64,000 nucleotides of DNA from Rheinheimera tangshanensis (GCF_014645135.1 NZ_BMLH01000009.1:1-64000), one strand, 5' to 3'; positions 26,974 through 36,823 are shown, counted from the stretch's first letter. The notes: generated from the letters alone by a model not told the origin. Program-made: numbers and translations.

Positions 26974-27798
26974 CTACCTCGGCTTTCTAAACTTCAGCAC
27001 CATTTGGTTTACTTCGCCAATGGCCAGATGCCTGGCTTTTTCTTCTTCAGTTCCGGCCATAGTGGGCGGTAAAGACCAGATGCCTGATGGGTGATCGGCG
27101 GTGTCTTTAGGATTCAGCAGCATATCGTTACTTGCTTCAAAGCTAAATCCGGCTTCTTTGGCCAGTGTTAACCATAACTGCTCTGGCACATAACCGGTCT
27201 TTTTCCAGTCTGTATTGAGCATATTGTCTGGCAGGCGTGGCGCTACAACTCCCAATACTCCACCGGGTTTCAGCGCTTTGTAAAAGTTAGCCAAGGCATG
27301 TTTTAACGAGGTTTCGCCATCAAACAGATAGAGCTGATTGCGGATAGACAGCACCAGATCCACGCTGCCTGCTGGCGCTATATCGATATCCGCCAAAGGC
27401 GCAAAGTCTGTGACTGTGACATTTTTATAGATGGGGTGCGATGCAAGTTTGGCTTTGAATTCTGCGCGGCCTTTTTGCATATAGTCAGCGCTTAGAAAGG
27501 TGAACTTATCGGAATAATGGGCGGCGTAGAGTTTGCCTTTTTCGGCCAGGAGCGGAGCTAAAATTTCGGTATACCAACCAGAACCCGGCCAGACTTCGAC
27601 TACAGTGCTCTGTGGCGTCACTTCAAAAAATGCCAGTGTTTGTTCTGGCTTACGTGCTGCATCACGTTTTTTATTTTCTGCAGTACGTGCTTCATGTTGC
27701 AAAGCCTTACTAATACTGATACCAGCATCCGCAGTGGCGGCAAAACTGCTTTGACTGAGCAGCAGAAACACAGTCAAACCTAATACTTTCGCTAGCAT
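26974..27798 (-). CDS. Exported SAM-dependent methyltransferase-like protein (COG4798 type)
   Basis: 274 residues. A cleavable signal peptide is clear (LGLTVFLLLSQSSFAATA). The mature part is a class I methyltransferase fold: TVVEVWPGSGWYTEILAPLL as motif I, DLVLSIRNQLYLF, and LKPGGVLGVVAPRL as the post-motif region. Members of this family are known to carry signal peptides although the periplasm should lack SAM, so the substrate and even methylation are uncertain. The ATG at 27798 with AAGGA seven bases upstream is preferred over the TTG at 27804. Confidence 0.8.
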   Translation of the reverse strand: MLAKVLGLTVFLLLSQSSFAATADAGISISKALQHEARTAENKKRDAARKPEQTLAFFEVTPQSTVVEVWPGSGWYTEILAPLLAEKGKLYAAHYSDKFTFLSADYMQKGRAEFKAKLASHPIYKNVTVTDFAPLADIDIAPAGSVDLVLSIRNQLYLFDGETSLKHALANFYKALKPGGVLGVVAPRLPDNMLNTDWKKTGYVPEQLWLTLAKEAGFSFEASNDMLLNPKDTADHPSGIWSLPPTMAGTEEEKARHLAIGEVNQMVLKFRKPR

Positions 27799-27964
27799 AT
27801 CCAATTCCTTTTACTTTCTATTTTTGTCAACGAGCTCCTAATAAAAGGTAAAGGCATTTCATTGTTTTTGAAAGCTATTTAACTGCAAAAGCATAACAAA
27901 GCTCAGCATTAATCGGTCGAGGCTCAGCTGCACTGCCCTGTGCCTCAACAGATTTGAGCGTCCT

Positions 27965-27998
27965 GTTGCACCGCCGCTTTGCGACCAGTGCAAGCTAC
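27965..27998 (+). repeat. Hairpin repeat, copy 2
   Basis: GTTGCACCGCCGCTTTGCG followed by ACCAGTGCAAGCTAC repeats the sequence at 26878-26911 with four differences that weaken its stem. It abuts the stop of the lipoprotein hydrolase gene. Confidence 0.6.
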
Positions 27999-28003
27999 TT
28001 TTG

Positions 28004-29353
28004 TCACTGATACTGCCAGGACAAGCCTGTGTCATAACGTGCAGGAAAACCTAACCAACCGCTGCTGTTTTCCGTTGCCTTCGCTGCGGCATCGGTCGGA
28101 GTTGGTGCTAATTTCAAGTACTCACATTGTTTGCTGATGGCTTTAACATGGCAGTCCAGCATCGCCAAGGCAAAATGTTTATTGATGTCGTTGATGCTTT
28201 GCGCCGACCAGCTGGGTTCATGGTAATGACCAAAATCCAGTTTGTTTTGCCGTGCTATAGCAGGAGCTGGGTGAGGAGCAATATTGTGACGGGCGTTGTG
28301 ATAGGTCAGCATGTATTTACTGTTGCTGCCTCGGCTGCCTGTTTGGTTATACAGCCACTGCATGCCTTCATAACCTGACACATCATCCTGATCACCAGCA
28401 AAGTACAACATTGGCACTTTGATAGCTGCCAGCGCTTCTGCAGAGAACAACTTATGCTGGCCTCCCCAGGGCGCTATGGCGATAGCCGCTTTCCAGGCCG
28501 GGTCTACTTTTAACTCTGCCGCTGTTTTCGGGTATTGCCCACCCGCGCAACTATTCAGCAATTGCTTTAATGCTGCATTGGTCGCCTGATCTTTACTGCC
28601 AGTAAAAGCCTGCACACTTTGCTCGGTAAAATTAAAGCAGCCCCCGACTGTATTGATAGCGCCATAACCACCCATGGAATAACCAATCACAGCGGCAGCA
28701 TCAGTGTTGATCACACCTTCTAACGCCTTTGGATGCTGGCGAAAATAAGACAATACAAACTGCTGATCGCGGGAGCGATGGTACAAAGTAGCAGGAAAAC
28801 CAGCATAAGGCGCCTTGATAGCATCCACTTCGGCATTGGTTGATTGCGGGTGATCAATAGCAGCCACCACATAACCGTGCGAGGCTAAATGTTCAGCCAA
28901 GTAAAACATCAAAGTTCTATAGCCCACATAACCATGGGACAGCACCACCAGCGGGTAGTTTTGTCCAGTTTTGACTTTAGCATCACGCAGAGCATTGGCC
29001 TGAATCCTAAAAGGCTGATGGCTTTTGGTCACATTGTCATAAGTAGCTCGCTGCGCTAAAGCACCAGTTGGCAGCGTTTTTTCTGCCGGATACCACAGCT
29101 CCAGCAGCATTTCACGGTCTTGTTTTTGCTGGGTCAGCAGGTTTAATTGCACCGGGTTGGTGATGCGTAAACTAGTCACACCTACTTGCTGTTTGCCTGT
29201 CGCAGCCAGTTGCGGTTGCATTTCAGCTGGTTGTGGCTGATACAACTGCTCTGCGGCTGTTGGCATTGCTGCAGCCTTGGCATCAGCAGAAAATAAACTG
29301 CACCCAGCCATCACTGCAGCTGAGGTTAAAAAACATAATGGGAAGAGGCGCAT
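28004..29353 (-). CDS. Lipoprotein alpha/beta hydrolase (PAF-acetylhydrolase-like)
   Basis: 449 residues. A lipobox is visible (TSAAVMAGC, Cys17), so the protein should be lipidated. The hydrolase fold has the oxyanion region VVLSHGYVGYRTLM, the nucleophile elbow IGYSMGGYGA, an acid candidate in LYFAGDQDDVSGYEG and a histidine in YHNARHNIAP. The pattern resembles the platelet-activating-factor acetylhydrolase/dienelactone-hydrolase-like group. It is downstream of the TonB receptor on the same strand, about 115 bases apart, with a hairpin between, so coupling is loose. The substrate is unknown. Confidence 0.8.
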   Translation of the reverse strand: MRLFPLCFLTSAAVMAGCSLFSADAKAAAMPTAAEQLYQPQPAEMQPQLAATGKQQVGVTSLRITNPVQLNLLTQQKQDREMLLELWYPAEKTLPTGALAQRATYDNVTKSHQPFRIQANALRDAKVKTGQNYPLVVLSHGYVGYRTLMFYLAEHLASHGYVVAAIDHPQSTNAEVDAIKAPYAGFPATLYHRSRDQQFVLSYFRQHPKALEGVINTDAAAVIGYSMGGYGAINTVGGCFNFTEQSVQAFTGSKDQATNAALKQLLNSCAGGQYPKTAAELKVDPAWKAAIAIAPWGGQHKLFSAEALAAIKVPMLYFAGDQDDVSGYEGMQWLYNQTGSRGSNSKYMLTYHNARHNIAPHPAPAIARQNKLDFGHYHEPSWSAQSINDINKHFALAMLDCHVKAISKQCEYLKLAPTPTDAAAKATENSSGWLGFPARYDTGLSWQYQ

Positions 29354-29399
29354 TTAAGGCTCCTTAAAAAATCACAGAGAGTCTGACTCAGAAAGAATA

Positions 29400-29452
29400 A
29401 AAGCTGCAGCAGGGAGAGCCTGAATATGATGACCCTCTCCCACCGCAGCTTT
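29400..29452 (-). terminator. Hairpin terminator after the TonB receptor gene
   Basis: AAAGCTGC (29400-29407) pairs with GCAGCTTT (29445-29452), with an inner GGGAGAG / CTCTCCC stem. Read leftward it ends in TTTTATTCTTTC, a moderate U-tract. It would limit readthrough into the hydrolase gene. Confidence 0.65.
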
Positions 29453-29467
29453 GGTTTTTAACAGCCG

Positions 29468-31792
29468 TTACATAAAGCTTTTGGTGAACTCAATACCAAA
29501 AAATGCTGGCGCACCCGGTATAAAGCTAGGGAAGCCAAAAGCACCGCCTGTGTTGCCCGCATCCACCAGATATTCTTTGTCAAACAAGTTGCTGGAATAC
29601 AGAGTTACAGACCAGTGTTGCTGAGTGTTCTCGAGCCCAACACGCAGGCTGGTGAGCTGCACAGCGCCCTGGCTGATATCAAAACCTGCAACAGGAGCGT
29701 TGGCTTCTTCAAAGAAAATATCGCTGCGAAAACTGTAGATCAACGAGCTATTCAGCTGATATTCGCCGCCCAGTTCGTAGCTATGCATCAGGCCAGTGCC
29801 AGCCGTGTATTCCGGCTGCAGGCGGAATCTGTTGCCCGCTAAGTTACCGTTGCTGCTGTCATCATCAATTTTTGCGTCAATCCAGGCCAGGTTGGCAAAC
29901 CAATCCAGATGGTCTGTTAAGGTAACGCTCAGCTCGGTTTCTATACCGATATTTTTTGCATTACCGGCGTTGGCTGTGTAGGTGTTACCTGCATCATCAC
30001 GCAGGCTGACCTGGAAGTTCTGATAATCCTGATAAAACATCGATACCGCATAACGCAGCTCGTTGTTCGCCGTGCTGCCTTTGATACCGGCTTCGTAGTT
30101 CCAGATATACTCGGCCGGAATTTCGGTCACTCGTGGTACTACGCCCGCAGCACTATTGGCAGAACCTACATCCATCACTTCTGAACGACGGCCTTTTGAG
30201 ACAGTGGCGTAGACATTCAGCTGCTCGTTCAGGCGATACAACGCATTAAAACGTGGTAACCAGGCGTCAAAGCTGCCTTCTGCACTAAAAATCTGACCAT
30301 TAGTGGATACCACCGGCAATAGCGGTGCTTTAGCTAACACAGAATTGGCAAAGTTCGACGCATAACGGCTGGTTTTATCTTCCTCGACATAACGTAAACC
30401 TGCGGTCAGCTCTAATTGCTCCGTCACGGCATAACTCATATCAGCAAAAATAGAAAAAGCTGTGTTTTCACCAAAGTTTTGGTAGCTGCCCTGATAAGGC
30501 AATACCTGCGCCAATCCTTCAGTCAGCACTGGAGTTAAGATATTTACTGTGCCATTGGGGTTAATACAAGGCTGGTTTAACGCCGCTAAACGGCCGATAC
30601 AGTTCAGGAACACAGATTCTTCGGTGCTGAATGGCACCAATTGAGAGCCATCTTCGTCAAAGTAACTAACGCCAAAGAAGCTATTGAGTTTGTCGCCGCT
30701 GTAGTTCAGGCGTAATTCCTGGCTGAATTGATCGCCTACCGCATCTTCGGCAAATTCTAAAAACCAGGCCTGGGTGCCGTCTGCATCAAACACTTCCAGT
30801 GAATCAAAACTACGTTTAGCGCTGATGCTGGTGAGCTGCCACTGCTCGCTTAAATCCCAGTTGGCCGTCAGGTTTAAATCTTTCACTGTACGCTCTACGC
30901 CTAAATCAGACTTGCCAAATACTTGCTGGGCTAAAGGGCTACCACTGGCTTCGACAAAACTATATGGGCTGGTATCACCGCCTGTAGGCGCAAAACGACG
31001 GCTTTTAAAGGCTGTGCCTGTGTCGTTATTTTTTTCATAGTTGTATACCAGATCGACAGTTAAATCTTCATTTGGAGTAAAACGTAAGGATGGGCGAATG
31101 CCGGTACGTTCAATGCCATGCAGGTCCGGCTGGTTTTGCGCAATATTGTCGACATAACCATCACGCTCTTTATAAGTAAAAGCTAAACGCCCCTGAACTT
31201 TTTCTTCTCCGCCCGTGATAAAGCCATTTACATTTTTCGCAGAAAAATTGCCAGCACCTAAAGTCACTGCAGCTTCAAACTCTTCCTGAGGTTTACGGGT
31301 GGTGACGCTTAAAGCCCCCACAGATGCCGCTGTGCCAAATAAAGTGGCCTGTGGGCCTTTGACTACTTCAACCCGTTCAATATCAAAGAGTTCAAAGTAA
31401 GAACCCCGTGAACGGGAGATATCTGTGCCGTTGTAATAGACAGAAACCCGCGGGGAAGCCTGAGCCGAGCCACTGTCTGAGGTAATACCACGAATAACAA
31501 AACCCGGGTTGTTTGGGCTTTGTTCCTGAATAACTAAACCCGGAGTGATATCGGACAACACATCCAAGTCAGCAATACCCAAGTGCTCCAGCATTTCACC
31601 ACTAAAAGCCGATACAGTCACGGGTACATCCTGAATGGCCTGAACCCGCTTTTGTGTAGTCACTGTCATACGTTCTATAGCGGCTTCATCGCCTTCTGCC
31701 GCTATAACAGTGAACGCACCACTGGCTAAACTTGCCAGCACTAACGAGCTTAACATCTTCTTTTTAAATTGTTTTTGGGTGGAATACGTCAT
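29468..31792 (-). CDS. TonB-dependent outer-membrane receptor
   Basis: 774 residues. A signal peptide ends near ..ASGAFTVIAAEG, then a TonB-box-like stretch IERMTVTTQKR. The plug domain follows (QDVPVTVSAFSGEMLEHLG, PGFVIRGI, RVEVVKGPQATLFG) and then a 22-strand barrel region with the typical NYEAGIKGS and IGIETELS strands. No Fur-box-like sequence is obvious upstream, so the ligand need not be iron; carbohydrate or nutrient uptake are as likely. The last residues are FTKSFM, without the usual terminal aromatic residue. Confidence 0.9.
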   Translation of the reverse strand: MTYSTQKQFKKKMLSSLVLASLASGAFTVIAAEGDEAAIERMTVTTQKRVQAIQDVPVTVSAFSGEMLEHLGIADLDVLSDITPGLVIQEQSPNNPGFVIRGITSDSGSAQASPRVSVYYNGTDISRSRGSYFELFDIERVEVVKGPQATLFGTAASVGALSVTTRKPQEEFEAAVTLGAGNFSAKNVNGFITGGEEKVQGRLAFTYKERDGYVDNIAQNQPDLHGIERTGIRPSLRFTPNEDLTVDLVYNYEKNNDTGTAFKSRRFAPTGGDTSPYSFVEASGSPLAQQVFGKSDLGVERTVKDLNLTANWDLSEQWQLTSISAKRSFDSLEVFDADGTQAWFLEFAEDAVGDQFSQELRLNYSGDKLNSFFGVSYFDEDGSQLVPFSTEESVFLNCIGRLAALNQPCINPNGTVNILTPVLTEGLAQVLPYQGSYQNFGENTAFSIFADMSYAVTEQLELTAGLRYVEEDKTSRYASNFANSVLAKAPLLPVVSTNGQIFSAEGSFDAWLPRFNALYRLNEQLNVYATVSKGRRSEVMDVGSANSAAGVVPRVTEIPAEYIWNYEAGIKGSTANNELRYAVSMFYQDYQNFQVSLRDDAGNTYTANAGNAKNIGIETELSVTLTDHLDWFANLAWIDAKIDDDSSNGNLAGNRFRLQPEYTAGTGLMHSYELGGEYQLNSSLIYSFRSDIFFEEANAPVAGFDISQGAVQLTSLRVGLENTQQHWSVTLYSSNLFDKEYLVDAGNTGGAFGFPSFIPGAPAFFGIEFTKSFM

Positions 31793-32115
31793 TACTAAAA
31801 TCCATCTGAGTGAAAGTAACAGCGGATTAAAGTAATGACTCTAAATGACAGGCTAACTACATTTGGCTTACAAGTTGGTTACAGAAGAAAAATAGTGATG
31901 GTATATAACCAATTCATTCATATGGATTTTCCAATACTGAAACAGCTAAAGTTCAGTTCGGTGTATAAGTTCGATATCCGTAGGCTCAGGCTTTGCAACC
32001 CACTTTAATCGCACTGTTCTGTCCATCCTTCGCAATAATGTTATCAACTAAAAGCAAGCCGCCTCTGTTGCGTATATAGTCAGGTTATAGCTCTGATGTG
32101 TTAATGAGGTTTTTT
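31793..32115. other. Divergent regulatory region, TonB receptor / solute-binding protein
   Basis: About 320 bases. A TTGGTTA (31875-31881) and its inverse TAACCAA (31906-31912) stand 24 bases apart and could form an operator; TTGGCTTAC just upstream repeats the left half-site. No small gene or tRNA is seen. Confidence 0.4.
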
Positions 32116-32958
32116 ATGAAGCTTTTTCTTGTTGCCATCACCTGCTTACTGCTGAGCTTCAGCTCGCAAAGCTGCATCTTGCGTATGGGTATTGAAACCA
32201 GTTTTGCGCCTTATATCCTTCAGAAAACAGAGAGTATTCAGACAACAAAGCATCAACAAAACACAGACAGCTGGAGTGGTTTGAACGTGGAGCTACTCGC
32301 CCGGCTGGCAAAAGAAGTGGGTTGTACTCTGGAGTTTATTCATAGCCCCTGGTTAAGATCACTCAAATTAATCGAGCAGGGCGAACTGGATGTATTAAGC
32401 CACTTGAGTTACAACGCCGAGCGCAGTCAACACTTTGCTTTTATTGGCCCACACCAGCAGGAAGTGATTTATCTGGTGGGTAAAGCAGAGTCTTTTCCCG
32501 GATTAACCAGCCTGGCACAGCTTAAAAGCAGCGGCACATCGGGCATTATTGCCTTACTCAATGGTGCTTATTATGGCGATGAGCTGGACAGCATTTTAAA
32601 CGATGCGAAAAACCGCACAGGTTTTGTTTTTATCCGAGGTAATGAAGATAAACAGGCGCTGTTACTCAATGGCCGTGTGCATGGTGTGCTGGAAGATATA
32701 CTGGCGTATCACTATTGGAAAAAGCAGGCTGGTTTGCCAACTGTCGGCTTAGAACCTCTGTTTGAGGTGTATCAAAGCCCGGTGTATTTTGGTTTTAACC
32801 GTCTCACACTCAGTCCAGAGCGGATGGAGCAACTGGCGCAAGCCTGGCAGCGGTTATACGATAATGGCGAACTGAGCCTGATCGTTCAGAAGTATCAATT
32901 GACAGACTTTCAGTTTAGTTTGCCAGCACCAGCATCACGTCTCCCCTCTGGTGAGTAA
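32116..32958 (+). CDS. Periplasmic solute-binding protein, family 3 type
   Basis: 280 residues. It has a signal peptide (FLVAITCLLLSFSSQSC) and the SBP_bac_3 fold: LRMGIETSFAPYI, GLNVELLARLAKEVGC, SPWLRSLKLIEQGELDVLSHLSYNAERSQHFAF. Such domains bind amino acids in ABC uptake or act as sensor proteins. There is no permease or ATPase gene nearby, so it is an orphan binding protein. The ATG at 32116 has GAGG six bases upstream; the frame opens at a GTG at 32098. Confidence 0.85.
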   Translation: MKLFLVAITCLLLSFSSQSCILRMGIETSFAPYILQKTESIQTTKHQQNTDSWSGLNVELLARLAKEVGCTLEFIHSPWLRSLKLIEQGELDVLSHLSYNAERSQHFAFIGPHQQEVIYLVGKAESFPGLTSLAQLKSSGTSGIIALLNGAYYGDELDSILNDAKNRTGFVFIRGNEDKQALLLNGRVHGVLEDILAYHYWKKQAGLPTVGLEPLFEVYQSPVYFGFNRLTLSPERMEQLAQAWQRLYDNGELSLIVQKYQLTDFQFSLPAPASRLPSGE

Positions 32959-32978
32959 TCCCCTATAAAACAAAGATA

Positions 32979-33008
32979 AAAAATCCCCGAACCAAGTCGG
33001 GGATTTTT
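32979..33008. terminator. Bidirectional terminator
   Basis: AAATCCCCGA / TCGGGGATTT stem with a six-base loop, flanked by A and T runs, between the convergent solute-binding protein and YciI genes. Confidence 0.9.
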
Positions 33009-33031
33009 CAGGAGTTATCCGGCTAAAAAAA

Positions 33032-33331
33032 TTACGGCAACACCTTTCTAAACGGCTTCACCACAGAATTGGCATATACACCCGCAGCAATGTAAGGGTC
33101 TGCTGCAGCCCAGGCTTTGGCCTGTTCTAACGAATCAAATTGCGCGACTACTAAAGAGCCGGTAAAACCAGCTTCGGCCGGGTCTTCCAAATCAACAGCA
33201 GGCAGAGGACCTGCAATCAATAAACGGTCCTGGGCTTTTAATTCCTGCAAACGGGCTAAATGCTGTTCACGTACTTGCTTACGTAGTGGCAGGCTATTTG
33301 GCACATCTTCCGAACAAATCATGTAATACAT
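33032..33331 (-). CDS. yciI: YciI family protein
   Basis: 99 residues, the usual size of this small dimeric alpha-beta barrel family. [25 protein letters not shown], then [16 protein letters not shown] and [16 protein letters not shown] match E. coli YciI almost throughout. The frame extends to 33394, but the MYYMIC start at 33331 aligns with the family and has GAGGTCGCCA before it. The physiological role is unknown. Confidence 0.93.
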   Translation of the reverse strand: MYYMICSEDVPNSLPLRKQVREQHLARLQELKAQDRLLIAGPLPAVDLEDPAEAGFTGSLVVAQFDSLEQAKAWAAADPYIAAGVYANSVVKPFRKVLP

Positions 33332-33417
33332 TGGCGACCTCAATGACTGGCGTTTAATTGGCGGCACCTTAGCAGAAGCGCAGCTGCAATCCAAGAGCGC
33401 TGCGCCAGAGCACGGGC

Positions 33418-34128
33418 TTAAACTGCGTGCTGAAACTGAGTTTTACGCTCGTTGTAAAAATCGACCATTTGCTGCATCACAGTTTCTTCGTAAGGCTGCA
33501 GACTGCTTAAAATCATACGTTTTTCGCCGCGGCCTATCACTTCACCGTTTTCAACCAATTCAAAACCTAAACGAGCCAAACCACGTTTACCTTCGACAGT
33601 TAAGTCATTATGAGCTAAACGCAATTGAGGTGAAGTCGCAGAAAAACGGTCAAACTCCAGCGTCATACTCTCGTAAATGACCAAAGGACGCTGCGCATTA
33701 ATCATCACCTGATGCTGCTTCATTAACGGCTGCAGAATATGTGGGAAGTTTTGACCAGAAAAACGAACATAGTCTTTCACTAACGACTCGATATAGGCCA
33801 AATTGTGATAGATCTCACCCTGCTGGCGCAAAATCAGATAATTTTTGTTCTGCTGATCACACAAGCGCCATTCATCACCCTGCAGCTCTGAGTGCAACAG
33901 CACGTCTGAACTGACCATACCGGCGAAAGTACAATGTAACTTCTGCGCTAAACCGTGTTTGCTGACCATATGGGCAAACAACAAATCACCTGGCACACAG
34001 AATCTTTTGCTGTCGGCGTCGTGGATAGGGTTAAAATCTGTAGCCACTTCCTTGGCAAAACGACAGGCCTGCTGGCGGCTAAAACTGACTTGGTTGTTCT
34101 GTTCACTAATAAACTGCTGTAAAAACAT
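33418..34128 (-). CDS. DUF3581 family protein
   Basis: 236 residues with the family N terminus: [42 protein letters not shown]. The FNPIHD motif resembles the active-site region of MaoC-type hotdog dehydratases. Common in Shewanella- and Vibrio-like genomes; the function is unknown. Separated by 63 bases from the next upstream gene on the same strand. The start has GGGGATCC ahead of the ATG. Confidence 0.85.
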   Translation of the reverse strand: MFLQQFISEQNNQVSFSRQQACRFAKEVATDFNPIHDADSKRFCVPGDLLFAHMVSKHGLAQKLHCTFAGMVSSDVLLHSELQGDEWRLCDQQNKNYLILRQQGEIYHNLAYIESLVKDYVRFSGQNFPHILQPLMKQHQVMINAQRPLVIYESMTLEFDRFSATSPQLRLAHNDLTVEGKRGLARLGFELVENGEVIGRGEKRMILSSLQPYEETVMQQMVDFYNERKTQFQHAV

Positions 34129-34191
34129 GGATCCCCATCCTGACGACTATCAAAGTGGTGCAGTGTACCTCAGCAGGCGGGTTGAATTGGT

Positions 34192-35970
34192 CTAGCCAGT
34201 CATCTCGTTGATGATCTGGTTCTGACCAGGCCCACGCCGACGTGAGACAAACAAAAAGTTGCCCTGCGGTTTTTTCGCCTGAGTTTTGGCATCACTGGCT
34301 AAAGCGGCCACATCATGGTGACAGACACATAACCTTGGATCCGGTGACACTACCCCAACCGCCAGACTGAGTAAAGGATAAAACACCTGCTCGCCGCTGC
34401 GATTTTGACTGCTGATCCCTCCAGAACGCACATGAACGCTCTCGTAATAAAACAGTACCCGCTCGGCAAACTCATTCAGCACCTGCTGACATAACTCTTG
34501 CCAGTTTTTGTTGGTGAAAATCACGACAAAATCATCACCACCGACATGACCAACAAAATGTCCATCAGCGCCCGCAATGCTGGTGAGTAACTCTGCCACC
34601 AACTGAATGACTAAATCGCCCTTGCTGTAGCCGTAGGTATCGTTGTAGGGTTTAAAGTCATTTAAATCAAAATAAGCGATATGAAAGCTTTTGCGCCGCT
34701 GCAATAAACCGTCAATTTCGCGATAGATAGGCACATTGCCGGGCAATAAAGTCAGGGGGTTGGCGTAACGCGCATTTTGTAATTTGCTTTCGGTGATACG
34801 TTTCAGTAAAGCCCGCACTGAGCCTAATCCCAGATACTTTTGCTCACGGGTGACAATAAAATACCAACTGCCCTCGTCGTCCTGATCCGTCACCTGCTGA
34901 CTGAGCTGATCTAAACTGCAGTGTTCATCTACGATCACCACCTCCTGATCCATCAGCGCTTTCACAGGTTTTTTTTCATACAAAGCCCGGCCATAAGGAC
35001 TTGAGAACAGTTCAAACAACACCGACTTTTGCACTATCCCCACAGGCTGGTCGTCTTCTACTATTGCAAGGCTTGACCACTGTGGATTTTTGCTAAATAC
35101 ATCAAACAGCTGCGCCACAGTTGTGATACTGGACACCGCAGGCACTGATAACAACAAGGCTCCTACCTGCTCTGTTGAGTTAAGCGGTGTACTGCCCTGA
35201 TTAGGATTGAGCTGGTAACTGCCGGTGACTACAGAGCTCATCACCGCATTGGGACGACCCAATAAATAGCCCTGGCCATAATCGGCGCCCAGCTCCTGAC
35301 AAAGCAGCAATTCTTCACGAGTTTCAATCCCCTCAGCCACCACAGCTGAGCCTGTACTTTTTGCTAAGGCAATAATACTGCGGACAAACTCTTTTTTGGT
35401 CGGGTCGGCATGCACCTGGCTAATAAAGTAGCGATCAATTTTAATCAGGTCGGGTTTGAGTTCAGACCAAAGCTTTAAACCAGAAAAACCACTGCCTAAA
35501 TCATCAATGGCAATACGAAAACCCAGTTCGCGGTAATGATGCACCGCGTTAATTAATACGGTGGAATCATCCACCTGATACTGTTCTGATAACTCAATCA
35601 CGACCCGGCTTGGGTTTAACTGGTACTTCTCTAACAAAGCCAGAGTTAAACCAGAGGGGTGATCATTGGACAACAACAGCAAAGGATTAACATTGAGATA
35701 CAAATCGCCCTGCACACCAGCGGCGGCAAAAGCAGCGATACTCAGTTCGCGGCATAACATTTCCAGTTCAGCTAATAACTGACACTGATGCGCCACTTTA
35801 AATAACACCAAAGGAGAGTGCAGCGGACTGTCGGATGGGCCACGGATCAGTGCTTCGTAACCTTGTATAAGACCGCTGTTAAAATCCAGTACAGGCTGAA
35901 ACAGCGGCTGCAACTTGCGCTGCTGTAAAATACTGACCAGTTCTTGCCTGTAACTTTCATCTGTCCACAT
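34192..35970 (-). CDS. EAL-CBS-GGDEF cyclic-di-GMP protein
   Basis: About 592 residues. The N-terminal EAL phosphodiesterase domain has EALIRG, NVNPLLL, ELSEQY, IAIDDLGSGFSGL, DLIKIDRYF and VVAEGIET, so its metal ligands look intact. A central CBS pair follows (about 270-390), then a GGDEF domain with HVGGDDFVVIF at the active loop and FDLNDFKPYNDTYGY. A bifunctional sensor of adenine nucleotides is likely. The ATG at 35970 is chosen over the GTG at 35988, though neither has a strong ribosome site. Confidence 0.9.
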   Translation of the reverse strand: MWTDESYRQELVSILQQRKLQPLFQPVLDFNSGLIQGYEALIRGPSDSPLHSPLVLFKVAHQCQLLAELEMLCRELSIAAFAAAGVQGDLYLNVNPLLLLSNDHPSGLTLALLEKYQLNPSRVVIELSEQYQVDDSTVLINAVHHYRELGFRIAIDDLGSGFSGLKLWSELKPDLIKIDRYFISQVHADPTKKEFVRSIIALAKSTGSAVVAEGIETREELLLCQELGADYGQGYLLGRPNAVMSSVVTGSYQLNPNQGSTPLNSTEQVGALLLSVPAVSSITTVAQLFDVFSKNPQWSSLAIVEDDQPVGIVQKSVLFELFSSPYGRALYEKKPVKALMDQEVVIVDEHCSLDQLSQQVTDQDDEGSWYFIVTREQKYLGLGSVRALLKRITESKLQNARYANPLTLLPGNVPIYREIDGLLQRRKSFHIAYFDLNDFKPYNDTYGYSKGDLVIQLVAELLTSIAGADGHFVGHVGGDDFVVIFTNKNWQELCQQVLNEFAERVLFYYESVHVRSGGISSQNRSGEQVFYPLLSLAVGVVSPDPRLCVCHHDVAALASDAKTQAKKPQGNFLFVSRRRGPGQNQIINEMTG

Positions 35971-36228
35971 GGTACTGCGCTCACCCACCCCTTGTTTATA
36001 GGCGAAGTGTAAGAAAGCTGTGTGACATTGATATGACGATATACGCTGACGATATCACCTCACGAATAACATGGCGCAGTTTTCGCAGGGGTAATCAACC
36101 ATAGGGCACCTGCTTGTGGTTATTGTCAGAAATCTGACAGATGACACTACAAAGCAGCTTCATTCACTTGACCCTGAGTGACAGCTTGGGTCTAATAGCG
36201 CGCTTTTTTGGGATTGGATGTTTTATTT

Positions 36229-36744
36229 ATGACGACAACACAACTTATAAATCCAGAGTTTACCGGTATGGATGACTTAACTTTGGCTGAAGTGGACACC
36301 AAACTAAAAGAACATCAGCAGTTATTACAGGTTTTGTTGCAGTCTCCTGGTAGTGTTTTATCCTATTTGCCACAAAATGATACGGCAGCGTTACCAAACA
36401 AAACACAGCTTCCCACCGATGCTGAACACCTGTATCAGAGAGCTCTGACATCTGCCGAACAACAAGATTTGCACCAAAGCGCCACGTTGTTCTGCCGTGC
36501 GGCTTATCTGGGTCATTTGCCCTCTCAGGTGCAGTTGGCTCACTGCTACCTAAAAGGAGCAGGAGTTCCAAAGTCGGCTGTGTTCGCTTACAGCTGGTTT
36601 ATTCTGGCTGAGTTGCAGCAGGACAGTACAGCACAACAGGCATGTACAGTACTGCGTAAACATTTAACAGTTCTGGATCAACAGCAAGCTCAACAATTAG
36701 CTGCTGAACGTTTTGAAAAAATAACCTTACAAAACAATAAGTAA
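36229..36744 (+). CDS. Sel1-like repeat protein
   Basis: 171 residues. The C-terminal half carries a Sel1/TPR-type helical repeat (FCRAAYLGHLPSQVQLAHCYLKGAGVPKSAVFAYSWFILAE). The N-terminal part is a helical segment with LTLAEVDTKLKEHQQLLQVLLQ. No signal peptide. The ATG at 36229 follows GGATG at eight bases; the longer frame begins at a TTG at 36208. Partner proteins are unknown. Confidence 0.65.
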   Translation: MTTTQLINPEFTGMDDLTLAEVDTKLKEHQQLLQVLLQSPGSVLSYLPQNDTAALPNKTQLPTDAEHLYQRALTSAEQQDLHQSATLFCRAAYLGHLPSQVQLAHCYLKGAGVPKSAVFAYSWFILAELQQDSTAQQACTVLRKHLTVLDQQQAQQLAAERFEKITLQNNK

Positions 36745-36823
36745 AAAATCGCCTTTGAATAAAGAGTAAAAAACAGCCAAAAACTTTGAAAAAAGAGCTT
36801 GCTTTTTAAACAACAGAAAACTA

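Noticed and set aside
31793-32115. Fur or other iron-response box before the TonB receptor
   Set aside because: No sequence close to the 19-bp Fur consensus is visible; only a TTGGTTA/TAACCAA inverted pair, whose regulator is unknown.
32116-32958. Solute-binding protein as part of a complete ABC transporter
   Set aside because: No permease or ATPase gene lies on either side; the neighbours are a TonB receptor and YciI.
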